Below are positions 8,450-17,400 of a DNA stretch of 64,000 nucleotides, piece after piece. Source of the stretch: Thermobifida halotolerans (GTDB lineage Bacteria > Actinomycetota > Actinomycetes > Streptosporangiales > Streptosporangiaceae); NCBI RefSeq assembly GCF_003574835.2, contig NZ_CP063196.1, positions 5,146,001-5,210,000 on the forward strand, given 5' to 3'. Numbering within the stretch: position 1 is the stretch's first letter; each line of letters begins with the position of its first letter. The notes beneath the pieces are model-generated. The model saw only the letters and a list, made by a program, of their open reading frames with translations. It had not been told where the DNA came from and ran no database searches. Both the position numbers and the translations under genes were made by a program.

Positions 8450-9361
8450 GTGAGCAAGAGCAAGCGCCAGCGAGAGAACCGGGACCGGGCACGCACGGAG
8501 CCGCCGCCGCTGCCCGAACCGCTGCGGGTGGCGGTGCCCGACTGCCACACCCACATGGACATGCAGGGCGGCGACGTCGCGGCGATCGTGGCCAGGGCCG
8601 CCTCGGTCGGGATCACCCCGCTCGTGCAGGTCGGCTGCGACCTGCCCGGGTCGCGGTGGGCGGTGCGGGCCGCGACCGAGCACGACACGGTGTGGGCGGC
8701 CGTGGCGCTGCACCCCAACGAGGCCCCGCGCATCGTGCACGGCGTCACGGCGGAGGAGGCCACCGAGTGGGACCCGGTGCGTCCCGCCGGGGGAGAGGCC
8801 GCCCTGGACGAGGCGCTCGCCGAGATCGACGCCCTCGCCGCCCACGAGCGGGTGCGCGCCGTCGGCGAGACCGGGCTGGACCACTACCGCACCGGCCCCG
8901 AGGGCCGGGCCGCCCAGGAGCGGTCCTTCCGGGCCCACATCGCCATCGCCAAGAGGCACGGCAAGGCGCTGATGATCCACGACCGCGACGCCCACGACGA
9001 CGTGCTGCGCGTCCTCGCCGAGGAGGGCGCCCCCGAACGGGTGGTGTTCCACTGCTTCTCCGGCGACGCCGAGATGGTCAAGGTCTGCGCCGACCGCGGC
9101 TACTACATGAGCTTCGCGGGCAACGTCACCTTCGCCAGCGCCCAGCAGCTGCGCGACGCCGCCGCCGTCGCCCCGCCGGACCTGCTGCTGGTCGAGACCG
9201 ACGCGCCGTTCCTCACCCCCAAGCCGTACCGGGGCCGCCCCAACGCCCCCTACCTCGTCCCGCACACCCTGCGCGCCCTGGCCGAGGTCAGGGGCACGGC
9301 CGAGGACGACCTCGCCGAGGCCGTGGCCGCCAACGCCCGCCGCGCCTTCGACCTGCCCTGA
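8450..9361 (+). CDS. TatD family metal-dependent hydrolase (DNase-like)
   Basis: A 303-residue TIM-barrel amidohydrolase. The metal ligands are visible: DCHTHMD near residue 30, the Glu of GETGLDHY, IHDRDAHDD, FHCFSGD, and the last Asp in ETDAPFLTPKPYRG. Members are 3'-5' nucleases or proofreading hydrolases. GTG 8450 is preferred because the longer frame adds a Pro/Ser-rich stretch overlapping the divergent promoter region. It is divergent from the ATPase gene. In many actinobacteria tatD sits between metG and rsmA; here the order is the same with about 10 kb of accessory DNA inserted. Confidence 0.93.
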   Translation: MSKSKRQRENRDRARTEPPPLPEPLRVAVPDCHTHMDMQGGDVAAIVARAASVGITPLVQVGCDLPGSRWAVRAATEHDTVWAAVALHPNEAPRIVHGVTAEEATEWDPVRPAGGEAALDEALAEIDALAAHERVRAVGETGLDHYRTGPEGRAAQERSFRAHIAIAKRHGKALMIHDRDAHDDVLRVLAEEGAPERVVFHCFSGDAEMVKVCADRGYYMSFAGNVTFASAQQLRDAAAVAPPDLLLVETDAPFLTPKPYRGRPNAPYLVPHTLRALAEVRGTAEDDLAEAVAANARRAFDLP

Positions 9362-9387
9362 CCCGCGACGCCGGAAGTGGACACGGC

Positions 9388-9436
9388 CGTGCTCCCGGAG
9401 CCACCGGGAACGGCCGAAGGCAACTCCGGGAGCACG
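9388..9436. terminator. Bidirectional hairpin between tatD and the CoA-transferase gene
   Basis: Thirteen-base perfect arms (CGTGCTCCCGGAG and complement) surround a 23-base loop. It lies 27 bases after the tatD stop and 14 bases before the end of the convergent gene, so it probably serves both. Confidence 0.75.
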
Positions 9437-9449
9437 ACCACGTCGGGGC

Positions 9450-10547
9450 TCAGAGGTCCACGCCCCACTCCTTCAGGGTCTCCGCCAGGTCGGGCGCCGC
9501 CGTGCCGGGGGCGCGCGTGTTCCGGCCGGGGGTGCGGCTGAACCGCGGCGCGGGGCCCGGGTAGACGACGTCGCCGTCGCGCACGACCGACCCGCGCGCC
9601 CTGACGTGCGGGTGGTCGGCGGCCTCGGCCATGCTCAGTACGGGCGACACGCACGCGTCGGTGTCGGCGAAGACCTCCGCCCACTCGTCGCGGGTCCGCG
9701 TGCGCAGTACGGCGGCGAAGCGCTCCCGCAGCACCGGCCAGCCCGAGGCGTTCCACTGCTCGGGCAGTCCGGCCGCGTCCAGACCGGTCCGCTCCAGAAA
9801 CACCGCGTAGAACTGCGGCTCCAGACAGGCCACCGCCAGGTGGCGGCCGTCGGCGCACTCGTAGACGTCGTAGAACGGCGCGCCCGTGTCCAGGTAGTTG
9901 GCGCCGCGCTCGTCACTCCACAGCCCCTGGGCGCGGTCCTCGTACATCATCGACATCAGCAGGGCGCTGCCGTCCACCATGGCCGCGTCCACCACCTGGC
10001 CCCGTCCCGACCGGCCGCGCTCCACCAGGGCGGCGAGGATGCCGGTGACCGCGAACATGCTTCCGCCGCCGAAGTCGCCGAGCAGGTTGACCGGCGGAAC
10101 GGGGGCCTGCCCCCGGCGGCCCACGCTGTGCAGCGCCCCGTTCAGGGAGATGTAGTTCATGTCGTGCCCGGCCCGCCGGGCCAGCGGCCCGTCCTGGCCC
10201 CAGCCGGTCATCCGGGCGTACACCAGCCGCGGGTTGGCCGCCAGGCACTCCTCGGGCCCCAGTCCGAGCCGTTCCATCACCCCGGGCCGGAACCCCTCCA
10301 GCAGGACGTCGGCGGCGGCGACCACGGCACGCACCGAGCCGATCCCCTCCGGTGACTTCAGGTCGGCCTCCAGGGTCGGGCGTCCCGCGCTCATCTGCGG
10401 CCGCCGCGCCCCCGGGGCGAGCGCGGGAGAGCCGGGGCGGTCCACCCGGACGACATCGGCCCCCAGGTCGGACAGCAGCATGGCCGCCATCGGCCCCGGC
10501 CCGATCCCGGCGAACTCCACGACGCGGATCCCGTTGAGCGGTCCCAT
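9450..10547 (-). CDS. CaiB/BaiF family acyl-CoA transferase or alpha-methylacyl-CoA racemase
   Basis: A 365-residue class III CoA-transferase-fold protein. It starts MGPLNGIRVVEFAGIGPGP, has the GADVVRVDRP strand, the LLEGFRPGVMERLGLG segment and the catalytic-region pattern GHDMNYISLNGAL. The GHD..Y.....A pattern and the closing PAPRFSRTPG are more typical of alpha-methylacyl-CoA racemase than of formyl-CoA transferase. Members epimerise branched acyl-CoA thioesters or swap CoA between acids. ATG 10547 has CGGAGG seven bases upstream; the longer frame lacks such a site. Confidence 0.88.
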   Translation of the reverse strand: MGPLNGIRVVEFAGIGPGPMAAMLLSDLGADVVRVDRPGSPALAPGARRPQMSAGRPTLEADLKSPEGIGSVRAVVAAADVLLEGFRPGVMERLGLGPEECLAANPRLVYARMTGWGQDGPLARRAGHDMNYISLNGALHSVGRRGQAPVPPVNLLGDFGGGSMFAVTGILAALVERGRSGRGQVVDAAMVDGSALLMSMMYEDRAQGLWSDERGANYLDTGAPFYDVYECADGRHLAVACLEPQFYAVFLERTGLDAAGLPEQWNASGWPVLRERFAAVLRTRTRDEWAEVFADTDACVSPVLSMAEAADHPHVRARGSVVRDGDVVYPGPAPRFSRTPGRNTRAPGTAAPDLAETLKEWGVDL

Positions 10548-10807
10548 GCAGCAGCCTCCGAAGTGCGACGAACCAAACTGGAAAAAGACGCGCTCCCATT
10601 GTGCTCCCCGGCGGGGAGCGGCCGTGGGCGGGGCGGCCGTGCTCCCGCGGACCACGGGTGGGACACGCCATTCGGAAAGGACAACAGCGGGTAGAATTAC
10701 CAGGAAAGCAGAATTTCTCCAAGTGACGGCATCGGTCCCGAAAAACGCGAATCTCCCGGCCATTTCCTCCCGCAATCCCGCGGCAACGCAGAAAGAGATC
10801 CGCTGGC
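10548..10807. promoter_or_regulatory. Divergent intergenic region before the conflict operon
   Basis: 260 bases between the CoA-transferase gene and the protease gene. The right half is unusually AT-rich for this genome (10680-10760), with TAGAAT at 10692-10697 as a possible -10 element for the operon. No confident -35 box or operator palindrome is visible. Confidence 0.35.
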
Positions 10808-11770
10808 GTGTCCGTTCCCTCCACCGTGCCCTCCGCCCCCGACTGGCAGTTGCGCGTCCGAACGTTCGACGGCGATACGGCGGGCGCCGGGGTTCTCGTC
10901 TCGCCGCGCCACGTCCTCACCTGCGCCCACGTGGTCTGCGCGGCCCTGGGAAGACCCTGGGAGGAGGCCGGTACGCCGCGCCCCGCGGAACCGGTGGCGC
11001 TGGACGCGCCCCGCGGCGGTGGCGCCTGGCAGGCCGCCGCGACGGTCCTCGACGACGGCTGGTTCGTCGACCGCTCCCCCTGGGACGCCGCGGTGCTGCT
11101 GCTCGACCGCCCGGCCCCGGCCGCCCCGCCCACGCTCCGGAGCCGCGGCGGCGCCGACCGGCCGGGGCGCGCGGTGAGCATGGTGGGCTTCTCCGCCGAC
11201 GAGGCGCCCGCCGGGGTGTGGTCCCACGGGGTGCTGATCGGCCGGGGCGGGCGCCACCACGAGCACGTCCAGTTCGACATCAGGTCCTCGACGAGCGCCC
11301 GGATCACCGGCGGATTCAGCGGCAGCGGTGTCCGGGAGGACCCCGGTGGGGCGCTGGTCGGCATCGTCTGCGACGCCCACCAGGACGACAGGGGACTCGG
11401 GGTGAGCGGCTGGATGATCCCCGTCGAGACCGTTCCCAACGTGTGGGGCGGCGACGTCTCCGCTCCGCCGTCGCAACCGCTCCGGGACAGCCCTCGGACG
11501 GTGCACGCCCTCGCCCTCGCCCTGGCCGAGACGCCCACGGTTGCCGATCCGGAGGCCAGGCGGGAGTTCTACCGCCTCCTCGCCCCCCGGATCCGCCGCA
11601 GCCTCCGCGTCGACCTCGCCCCCGGGCTCTTCGCCTCCCGGCTCGTCGGGGTGGCGCGGGACCACGGACTGCTGCACGAGGCGGTCGCCGCGCTCGACCT
11701 GCTGGAAGAGGGCAGTCCGCCGATGCGGCGGGTCTGGGAGGCGGCCGGACCGCTGCTGGACCGGGAATGA
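10808..11770 (+). CDS. Trypsin-like serine protease with effector-associated domain
   Basis: A 320-residue protein whose first 220 residues form a chymotrypsin-fold protease. The triad is readable: His41 in VLTCAHVV, Asp93 in PWDAAVLLLD and Ser171 in GGFSGSG. There is no signal peptide, so it should act in the cytoplasm. The last 85 residues are a helical domain (ETPTVADPEARREFYRLLAP) resembling effector-associated domains. The VMAP protein encoded next begins with a similar segment. The stop overlaps that gene as ATGA. In such systems the protease is the likely effector, released or recruited on sensing. Start GTG 10808 has a weak AAAGAGA upstream. Confidence 0.85.
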   Translation: MSVPSTVPSAPDWQLRVRTFDGDTAGAGVLVSPRHVLTCAHVVCAALGRPWEEAGTPRPAEPVALDAPRGGGAWQAAATVLDDGWFVDRSPWDAAVLLLDRPAPAAPPTLRSRGGADRPGRAVSMVGFSADEAPAGVWSHGVLIGRGGRHHEHVQFDIRSSTSARITGGFSGSGVREDPGGALVGIVCDAHQDDRGLGVSGWMIPVETVPNVWGGDVSAPPSQPLRDSPRTVHALALALAETPTVADPEARREFYRLLAPRIRRSLRVDLAPGLFASRLVGVARDHGLLHEAVAALDLLEEGSPPMRRVWEAAGPLLDRE

Positions 11771-13272
11771 AGCGCGCCCGCGCGAAACTGGTGAAGGCGC
11801 TGTGCGACGTGCCGTCGGTGTACGACGGGACACGGCGGAGCATCCTGTGGGAGTACCTCCCCGAGCAGACCAGGGGCCTTCTCAGGACGGAGGGGGCGGC
11901 GAAGGACTTCGCCGAGATTCTGGTCTCCCTGTGCGTCAGGCAGCGGAGACTGTGGACGGTGCTGCGCTGGATCCGCGACCTCGAGGACGACTCCCTGCCC
12001 GTGCGGGGCGCGTTCGACGCCGCCGACCCCCTCCTGGAGGACGAGGAGTGGGAGCTGTTCGGCCTGGTCCCCGAGGACCGGTACGGGGTGGAGGCATGGC
12101 GGGAGCTGCGCCGGGCACTGCACGCGCTCCCCTGCACCGGCCGGATACACGACGCCTACGAGAGCGCCGTGGCGCACCTGCTGCTGAGACCCGAGACCCC
12201 CGAACCCGTGACCGCGTGGGAGGCCTACCTCGACCTACGGGACATCGGTCCCGACCTGCAGAACAGGAACCCGGACGGGGTCTTCCTGCACTGGGTCGCG
12301 AAGCTGACGTCCGAGGCCGGCGGTGTCGGGGCCGTGCACCGGTGGCTCTCCCACCGGGAGGCGCTCTTCGGCGAGGCGTCGCGGGAACCGGAGGAGGAGC
12401 CGTCCGTCGCGGACGACTCGCCGCCGAGGCTCCTCATCGAGGTGGTCCCCGACCCGGACCCGAACAGGCTGCGGATCACCCACTGGACGGTGACGCGCCC
12501 CCTCGTCGGCGCGGAACCGGTCTTCAGCGCCACCGAGGAGCTGACCGGGATCACCGAACAGGAACTGCCCCACCGGGTCTCCGCCCTGATCAGCAGAGCG
12601 GAGAGGCAGCAGCGACGGATAAGTCATGAGAGATTCCGACTGGAATTCATATTTCCGTTTTCGCTGCTCTTCCGGTTCGCCGTGCAGCACTGGCGGCTGA
12701 GCGCACCGGAAGGCGTCGATCCGCCGCGGATCGGCTCGCGGTACGAGATAATCCTCCGCAGTAGAGAATTCGTCCGCGGTGAGAACGAGGAATACCTGTA
12801 CGCCCGGGGCTCCTGCGAGCGGCGCTGGCAACTCCTGGAAGACGGGGAGGAGCACGGGTTGGCCAAGAGCGCGTCGGAGGACGACATGCCTCCCGGAAGA
12901 AGCATGACCGAGTATCTCGGCGATGAGCGTATCGTGGCCTTCATCGCCTGCGAACGCCCCGACGCCGACTGGAAAAGCCAGGTGCATACGGCCGTGTACT
13001 GCGGGGTGCCGGTGGTGGCGTGGCAGAGGACGGAGAACGGCAGGGACCTTCGGCCCCGGTTCCGCGAGCTTCTCACGTGTGAGGGGGAGAGAGTGTACAG
13101 GGCGGGTATCAAGAACCTACCGAAGAACCTGTACGTCTCCCGCTCCAGAAACAGCACCCCGGAGGAGCGGGAGAGTTCCGGTGAAAGCTATGCCCTCTCC
13201 GTGATTCATCACGACTGCCAGCAGATATTCCTCGGCCAGGGGGACATGCTCTCCACCGGAAACATCCAGTAG
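11767..13272 (+). CDS. VMAP-type protein (vWA-MoxR associated protein)
   Basis: A 501-residue protein with an N-terminal helical effector-associated-like domain (ALCDVPSVYDGTRRSILW), a variable middle, and a C-terminal half of the VMAP-C kind: LLIEVVPDPDPNRLRITHW, then RLEFIFPFSLLFRFAVQHW, then LGxR-type contacts and CERRWQLL. VMAP proteins are the third component of vWA-MoxR-VMAP conflict systems, thought to link the ATPase switch to an effector. Neighbours on both sides fit this. The family call is from remembered sequence patterns. A local drop in GC at 12640-12780 is notable but the frame stays open. Confidence 0.75.
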   Translation: MKRARAKLVKALCDVPSVYDGTRRSILWEYLPEQTRGLLRTEGAAKDFAEILVSLCVRQRRLWTVLRWIRDLEDDSLPVRGAFDAADPLLEDEEWELFGLVPEDRYGVEAWRELRRALHALPCTGRIHDAYESAVAHLLLRPETPEPVTAWEAYLDLRDIGPDLQNRNPDGVFLHWVAKLTSEAGGVGAVHRWLSHREALFGEASREPEEEPSVADDSPPRLLIEVVPDPDPNRLRITHWTVTRPLVGAEPVFSATEELTGITEQELPHRVSALISRAERQQRRISHERFRLEFIFPFSLLFRFAVQHWRLSAPEGVDPPRIGSRYEIILRSREFVRGENEEYLYARGSCERRWQLLEDGEEHGLAKSASEDDMPPGRSMTEYLGDERIVAFIACERPDADWKSQVHTAVYCGVPVVAWQRTENGRDLRPRFRELLTCEGERVYRAGIKNLPKNLYVSRSRNSTPEERESSGESYALSVIHHDCQQIFLGQGDMLSTGNIQ

Positions 13273-13301
13273 ACCCGAAGACCGGCACGAGGGGCACGCC
13301 A

Positions 13302-14477
13302 ATGGCCGTATCCGAAACACCGGGTTCCGGAGCACCCCATTCCACGGAAGAGGGAACGGCGGTTCCCGAATGGTGGATCTTCCACGGCACCGGACGTCCG
13401 CGGCCCCACCTCGACCTCGCCGCGGAACTCCCGCCCCCGCCCCGGTGGCGCACCTACGGCGGCGGCCCGCACCTGCCGCCCCCGCCACCGGTCGACGAGG
13501 ACGAGGAGACCGGACGCGTGCTCGGCGTCGCCCCGACGGCCCTCGCGCCGCGCCGCCCCCTCGGGGAGAACGAACGCGCACGCCTGTCGAAGGTCAACGC
13601 CGCCCTGTACCTGCGCCGCCCCCTGCTGGTCCAGGGGCCGCCCGGGGTCGGCAAGTCCGCTCTGGCCGCCCAGCTCGCGCGGGAGCTCAACCTCGGCCGG
13701 GTGCTGCGGTGGACCGTCGACAGCCGCAGCACACTCCGCTCCGGAGTCTATGACTACGATCCGATCTCCCAGATCCACGACCTGAACCTGGAGAGCGTCC
13801 GGTGCGGACCGCGCACGGCCGCGGACCGCCGCTACGCGCCCACCGACGAGGAGACCGCGCACCTGCGCAGCAGCGCCCAGCGGATCGGGCGCTACCTGCG
13901 CCTGGGGCCCCTCGGCACCGCCTTCCTGCCCTACCGGCTGCCCCGGGTCCTCCTCATCGAGGGCCTCGACCGGGGCGACTACGACCTCGCCACAGACCTG
14001 CTCACCCTCCTGGAGCGCGGCGGCTACACCATCCCCGAACTGCACCGGCTGCGCACGGTCGCACCCGAGATCACCGTCCCCACCAACGACCCGCGGCGCG
14101 AGGCGACCATCACCGACGGAGAGGTCCGCTGCTCCGCCTTCCCGGTCGTGGTCATCACCTGCGGTACGGAACGCCCCTTCCCGCCCGAGTTCCTGCGCAG
14201 ATGCATCCCGGTGGAGCACACCACACCGACCGGGGCGGAACTCGCCGACATCGTCGCGGCCCACTTCTCCGGCGGGCTGCCCGCCCACGCGAACTCCCTG
14301 ATCACCGACTTCCTGCGGCGCGGCGCCGAAGGATCGACGCTGGCCGTCGACCAACTGCTGAACGCGGTCCACCTGGCCACGGTCATCGACCCCGGAGCGG
14401 ACGGGGCACTCGACGAGGACCTCCTGCGCGAGCTCTCCGCGCTGCTGTGGCACCGGCTCACGGACACGCTCGGATGA
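13302..14477 (+). CDS. MoxR-type AAA ATPase with altered Walker B
   Basis: A 391-residue protein: a Pro-rich N-terminal 90 residues, then a MoxR-like AAA module. Walker A is intact (QGPPGVGKSAL, residues 111-121). The Walker B segment reads VLLIEGLDRGDYDL, where family members have an Asp-Glu pair; here it is Glu220-Gly221. Sensor 1 reads ITCGTER rather than TSNGER, so the Asn is Gly. The arginine region FLRRC is kept. It may bind ATP but hydrolyse it poorly. MoxR proteins work with vWA partners, and the next gene encodes one, overlapping by four bases (ATGA). Confidence 0.85.
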   Translation: MAVSETPGSGAPHSTEEGTAVPEWWIFHGTGRPRPHLDLAAELPPPPRWRTYGGGPHLPPPPPVDEDEETGRVLGVAPTALAPRRPLGENERARLSKVNAALYLRRPLLVQGPPGVGKSALAAQLARELNLGRVLRWTVDSRSTLRSGVYDYDPISQIHDLNLESVRCGPRTAADRRYAPTDEETAHLRSSAQRIGRYLRLGPLGTAFLPYRLPRVLLIEGLDRGDYDLATDLLTLLERGGYTIPELHRLRTVAPEITVPTNDPRREATITDGEVRCSAFPVVVITCGTERPFPPEFLRRCIPVEHTTPTGAELADIVAAHFSGGLPAHANSLITDFLRRGAEGSTLAVDQLLNAVHLATVIDPGADGALDEDLLRELSALLWHRLTDTLG

Positions 14478-17400
14478 GCGACCCCCGCCACGCCCCCGAG
14501 CCGGACCGCGCGGCGCGACGGCCCCGGTCCGGACCGACGCGGGGATCCGGCGACACGCCTCCGCCGGTCGCCGGATGGGAACTCGCCGACGCGGTCTACC
14601 TCGCGGCCTGGCGGGAGGCGAGGAGTCCCGGCGGCGTCCACCCGGCCGACACCGCACCGACCGCACCGGTCCCGGCGGAACGGCCGCCGGAGTCCGCCTC
14701 CGCCGACCCGGGCAGGCCGGGGACCGCCTTCCCGGCACTGCCCGACCGCCAGGGCCTGGTCCGCGCACTGCGCCCGTTCCACCTGCGCCTCCCCGACCCC
14801 CACTGGCCGCGGTTCGACCCCGAGACGACCGCACGCGACCACGCCCAAAACCTGCTGACCGCGGCGGAGACCCCGGGGACGCGCGGCCACGGGCCGGTTC
14901 CGCTCGTGCCCCGGTCGACGCCGGACACCCGGCCGGGGGTCCGCCTCACGGTCCTCGCCGACGAGAGCGTCTCCATGCTCTTCCAACAGCAGGTGGTCAA
15001 GGACCTCGTCGGCCTGCTGCGCTCCTCGGGGGCCTTCCGCTCGGTGCGGCTGCGGCGCTTCGAGTCCGACACGGCGACCCCCGCCCGTGTCGTCGTCCAC
15101 GGCCCCGACGACGACACCGCCCCCGACCAGGGCGCGCTGCGCGTCGCCGTGGTCCTCAGCGACGGCGTCGGACAGGGCTGGGCCACGGGAAGCGTGCAGA
15201 GCTGGCTCGGCGGCCTCGCGCGCCGCCTGCCAGTCGGCGTCGTCCACCTGCTCGCCCCCCGCCAGTGGCGCAGAACCGGCATCCGCCCCGAACCGATGGA
15301 GGTGACCGCCTCCGCCGCGTCGCGCGCCCCCGCCAACCGGCACTACTCGGCGCGCCCGTTCCAGTGGCCGGAGGAACTCCCCCTCCCGGAGACCGGGGCA
15401 GCGCCCCCGGAGTCCTCGCTGGTCCTGCCCGTCCTGCCGCTGCGCGCCGAAGCCATCCGGACATGGGCCGAGTTCGTCATGGGCCGGCGCGCCGGACGGA
15501 CCCTCAACGTCAGCGCGCTGCGGGTGGTCCCCGACGACGCCGCCGCCAACGCCGTCGCCCCCGAACGCGGAACCGGGACCGACACCCCGGTCGAAGCGGT
15601 GCGGCGCTTCCACCACAACTCCTCCGCGGCGGCGTTCCAGCTCGCGGTGGACCTGGCCGCGGTACCCCTGACCGGCCCGGCGATCGACACCGTGTGCCGG
15701 TGGGGCTCGGGCCGCTCCCCGGTCCCCGAACTCACCGAGATCCTCTTCAGCGGACTGGTCCGCGCGGTCGACTCCGCAACCGCCACCCCGGCCCGGCGGA
15801 TCGAGTGGGAGTACCGGACCGGCATCCGCAGAACACTGCTGTCCCTCGGCGGACGCCGATCCCGCATCCGCAGCGTGCTGGCCCTGCTGGCCTCCTCCTT
15901 CGCAGACGCCGACCCCTGGTTCCGGGTGCTCGGCCAGATCCTCGTCGGTGACGACGTCCGGCTGCCCGAACTCGACGAGACGTCGCTGCGGCTCGCCGAC
16001 GACACCCTGCCCGCCCTCGAATGCATCGGACTGACCAGCGGATACCGCGAACTGGTGCGGAGCGTCAGCGGGCGCACACTGCCCGGGGGAGAGGTCGTCT
16101 ACCAGGGGCGCCACTCCGTCCACCTCGACCGGGCGTACGGCGCGGAGGCGACGGCGCGGCGACCGGGCGTCGCCGTCGGCGGCCGTTCCGGAGAAGCCGC
16201 CCGGGCGCCGCACCTGTCCAACACTTCCCCTACTCCCACAGCCGAGAGCACCACGACGTCCCAGGGGGCCGCTTCGATGCCAGGAAACCCGTCAGACAGC
16301 ACCGGTTCACGCCGCACCCGCCGCTTCGGGAGCGCCGCCACCGCATGGGGGAGCATCCCGCCGCGCAACCCCATGTTCACCGGCCGCGGCGAACTGCTCA
16401 CGAGCCTGCGGGGACAGCTGGTCGCCAACTCCGAGCAGGGACGGATGGTGCCGAGCGTGCTGAACGGCATGCCCGGCATCGGCAAGACGCAACTGGCGAC
16501 GGAGTACCTGTACCGCTACAGCGAGGACTACGACCTCATCTGGTGGGTGCGTGCCAACCAGGCCAACCAGATCCACGAGGCCTACGCCCTCCTCGCCCAG
16601 GAGTTGGGGGTGTTCCAGCCGGGCTCCTCCATCAGCAGCATGGTGCACACCGTCCGCGAGGCGCTGCGCCGAGGCGAACCCTACGCGCGGTGGCTGCTGG
16701 TCTTCGACGACGCCCAGAAGCCCGAGGACGTCGCCCCCTACCTGCCGGTCGGCGGCGACGGGCACATCGTCATCACCTCCCGCAACATGGTGTGGGCGGC
16801 GCGCGGCTACCACGCCACGCTGACCGTGGACGTCTTCAGCCGCCAGGAGAGCATCGACCTGCTCCGCAAGTGCGGTCCCGAGGACCTCACCGACAGCGAG
16901 GCCGACGAACTCGCCGATGTCCTGGACGACCTGCCGATCGCCCTCCGGCAGGCGGCGGCGTGGATGAACGAGACCGCCACCCCCGCCTCCGAGTACCTGG
17001 CGCAGTTCCGGGAGAAGCGGTCGGAGGTCCTGCCGACGCTCAGCCCGGCCGATCCCGACTACCCCGTCACGGTGGTCACCGCGTGGAACGTCTCCCTGGA
17101 CAAGCTCGCCACCACCAACCCGGCGGCACTGCAACTGCTCCAGGTCTGCTCGTTCTTCTCCACCGCGCCCATCCCCCGCTACCTCTTCGCCTACGCCCGG
17201 GACATCCCCGCGCCCCCCGCGCTCAGCGAGGCGCTGGGCAACCCCACCAAGCTGGGGCGCGCCTTCGGCGAGATCAGCCGCTACGGACTGGCGCAGATCA
17301 ACCACCGTACACACACCCTCCAACTGCACCTGCTGGTGCAGCGCGCGCTGCGGTTCTCCCTGTCGGAGGAGGAACGGAGGTACCTCCGGCACTGCGCGCA

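Noticed and set aside
7015-8763. Longer 582-residue version of the Septu-like ATPase
   Set aside because: The additional N-terminal residues run antisense through the start of tatD and carry no motif; TTG 8325 has a good ribosome site.
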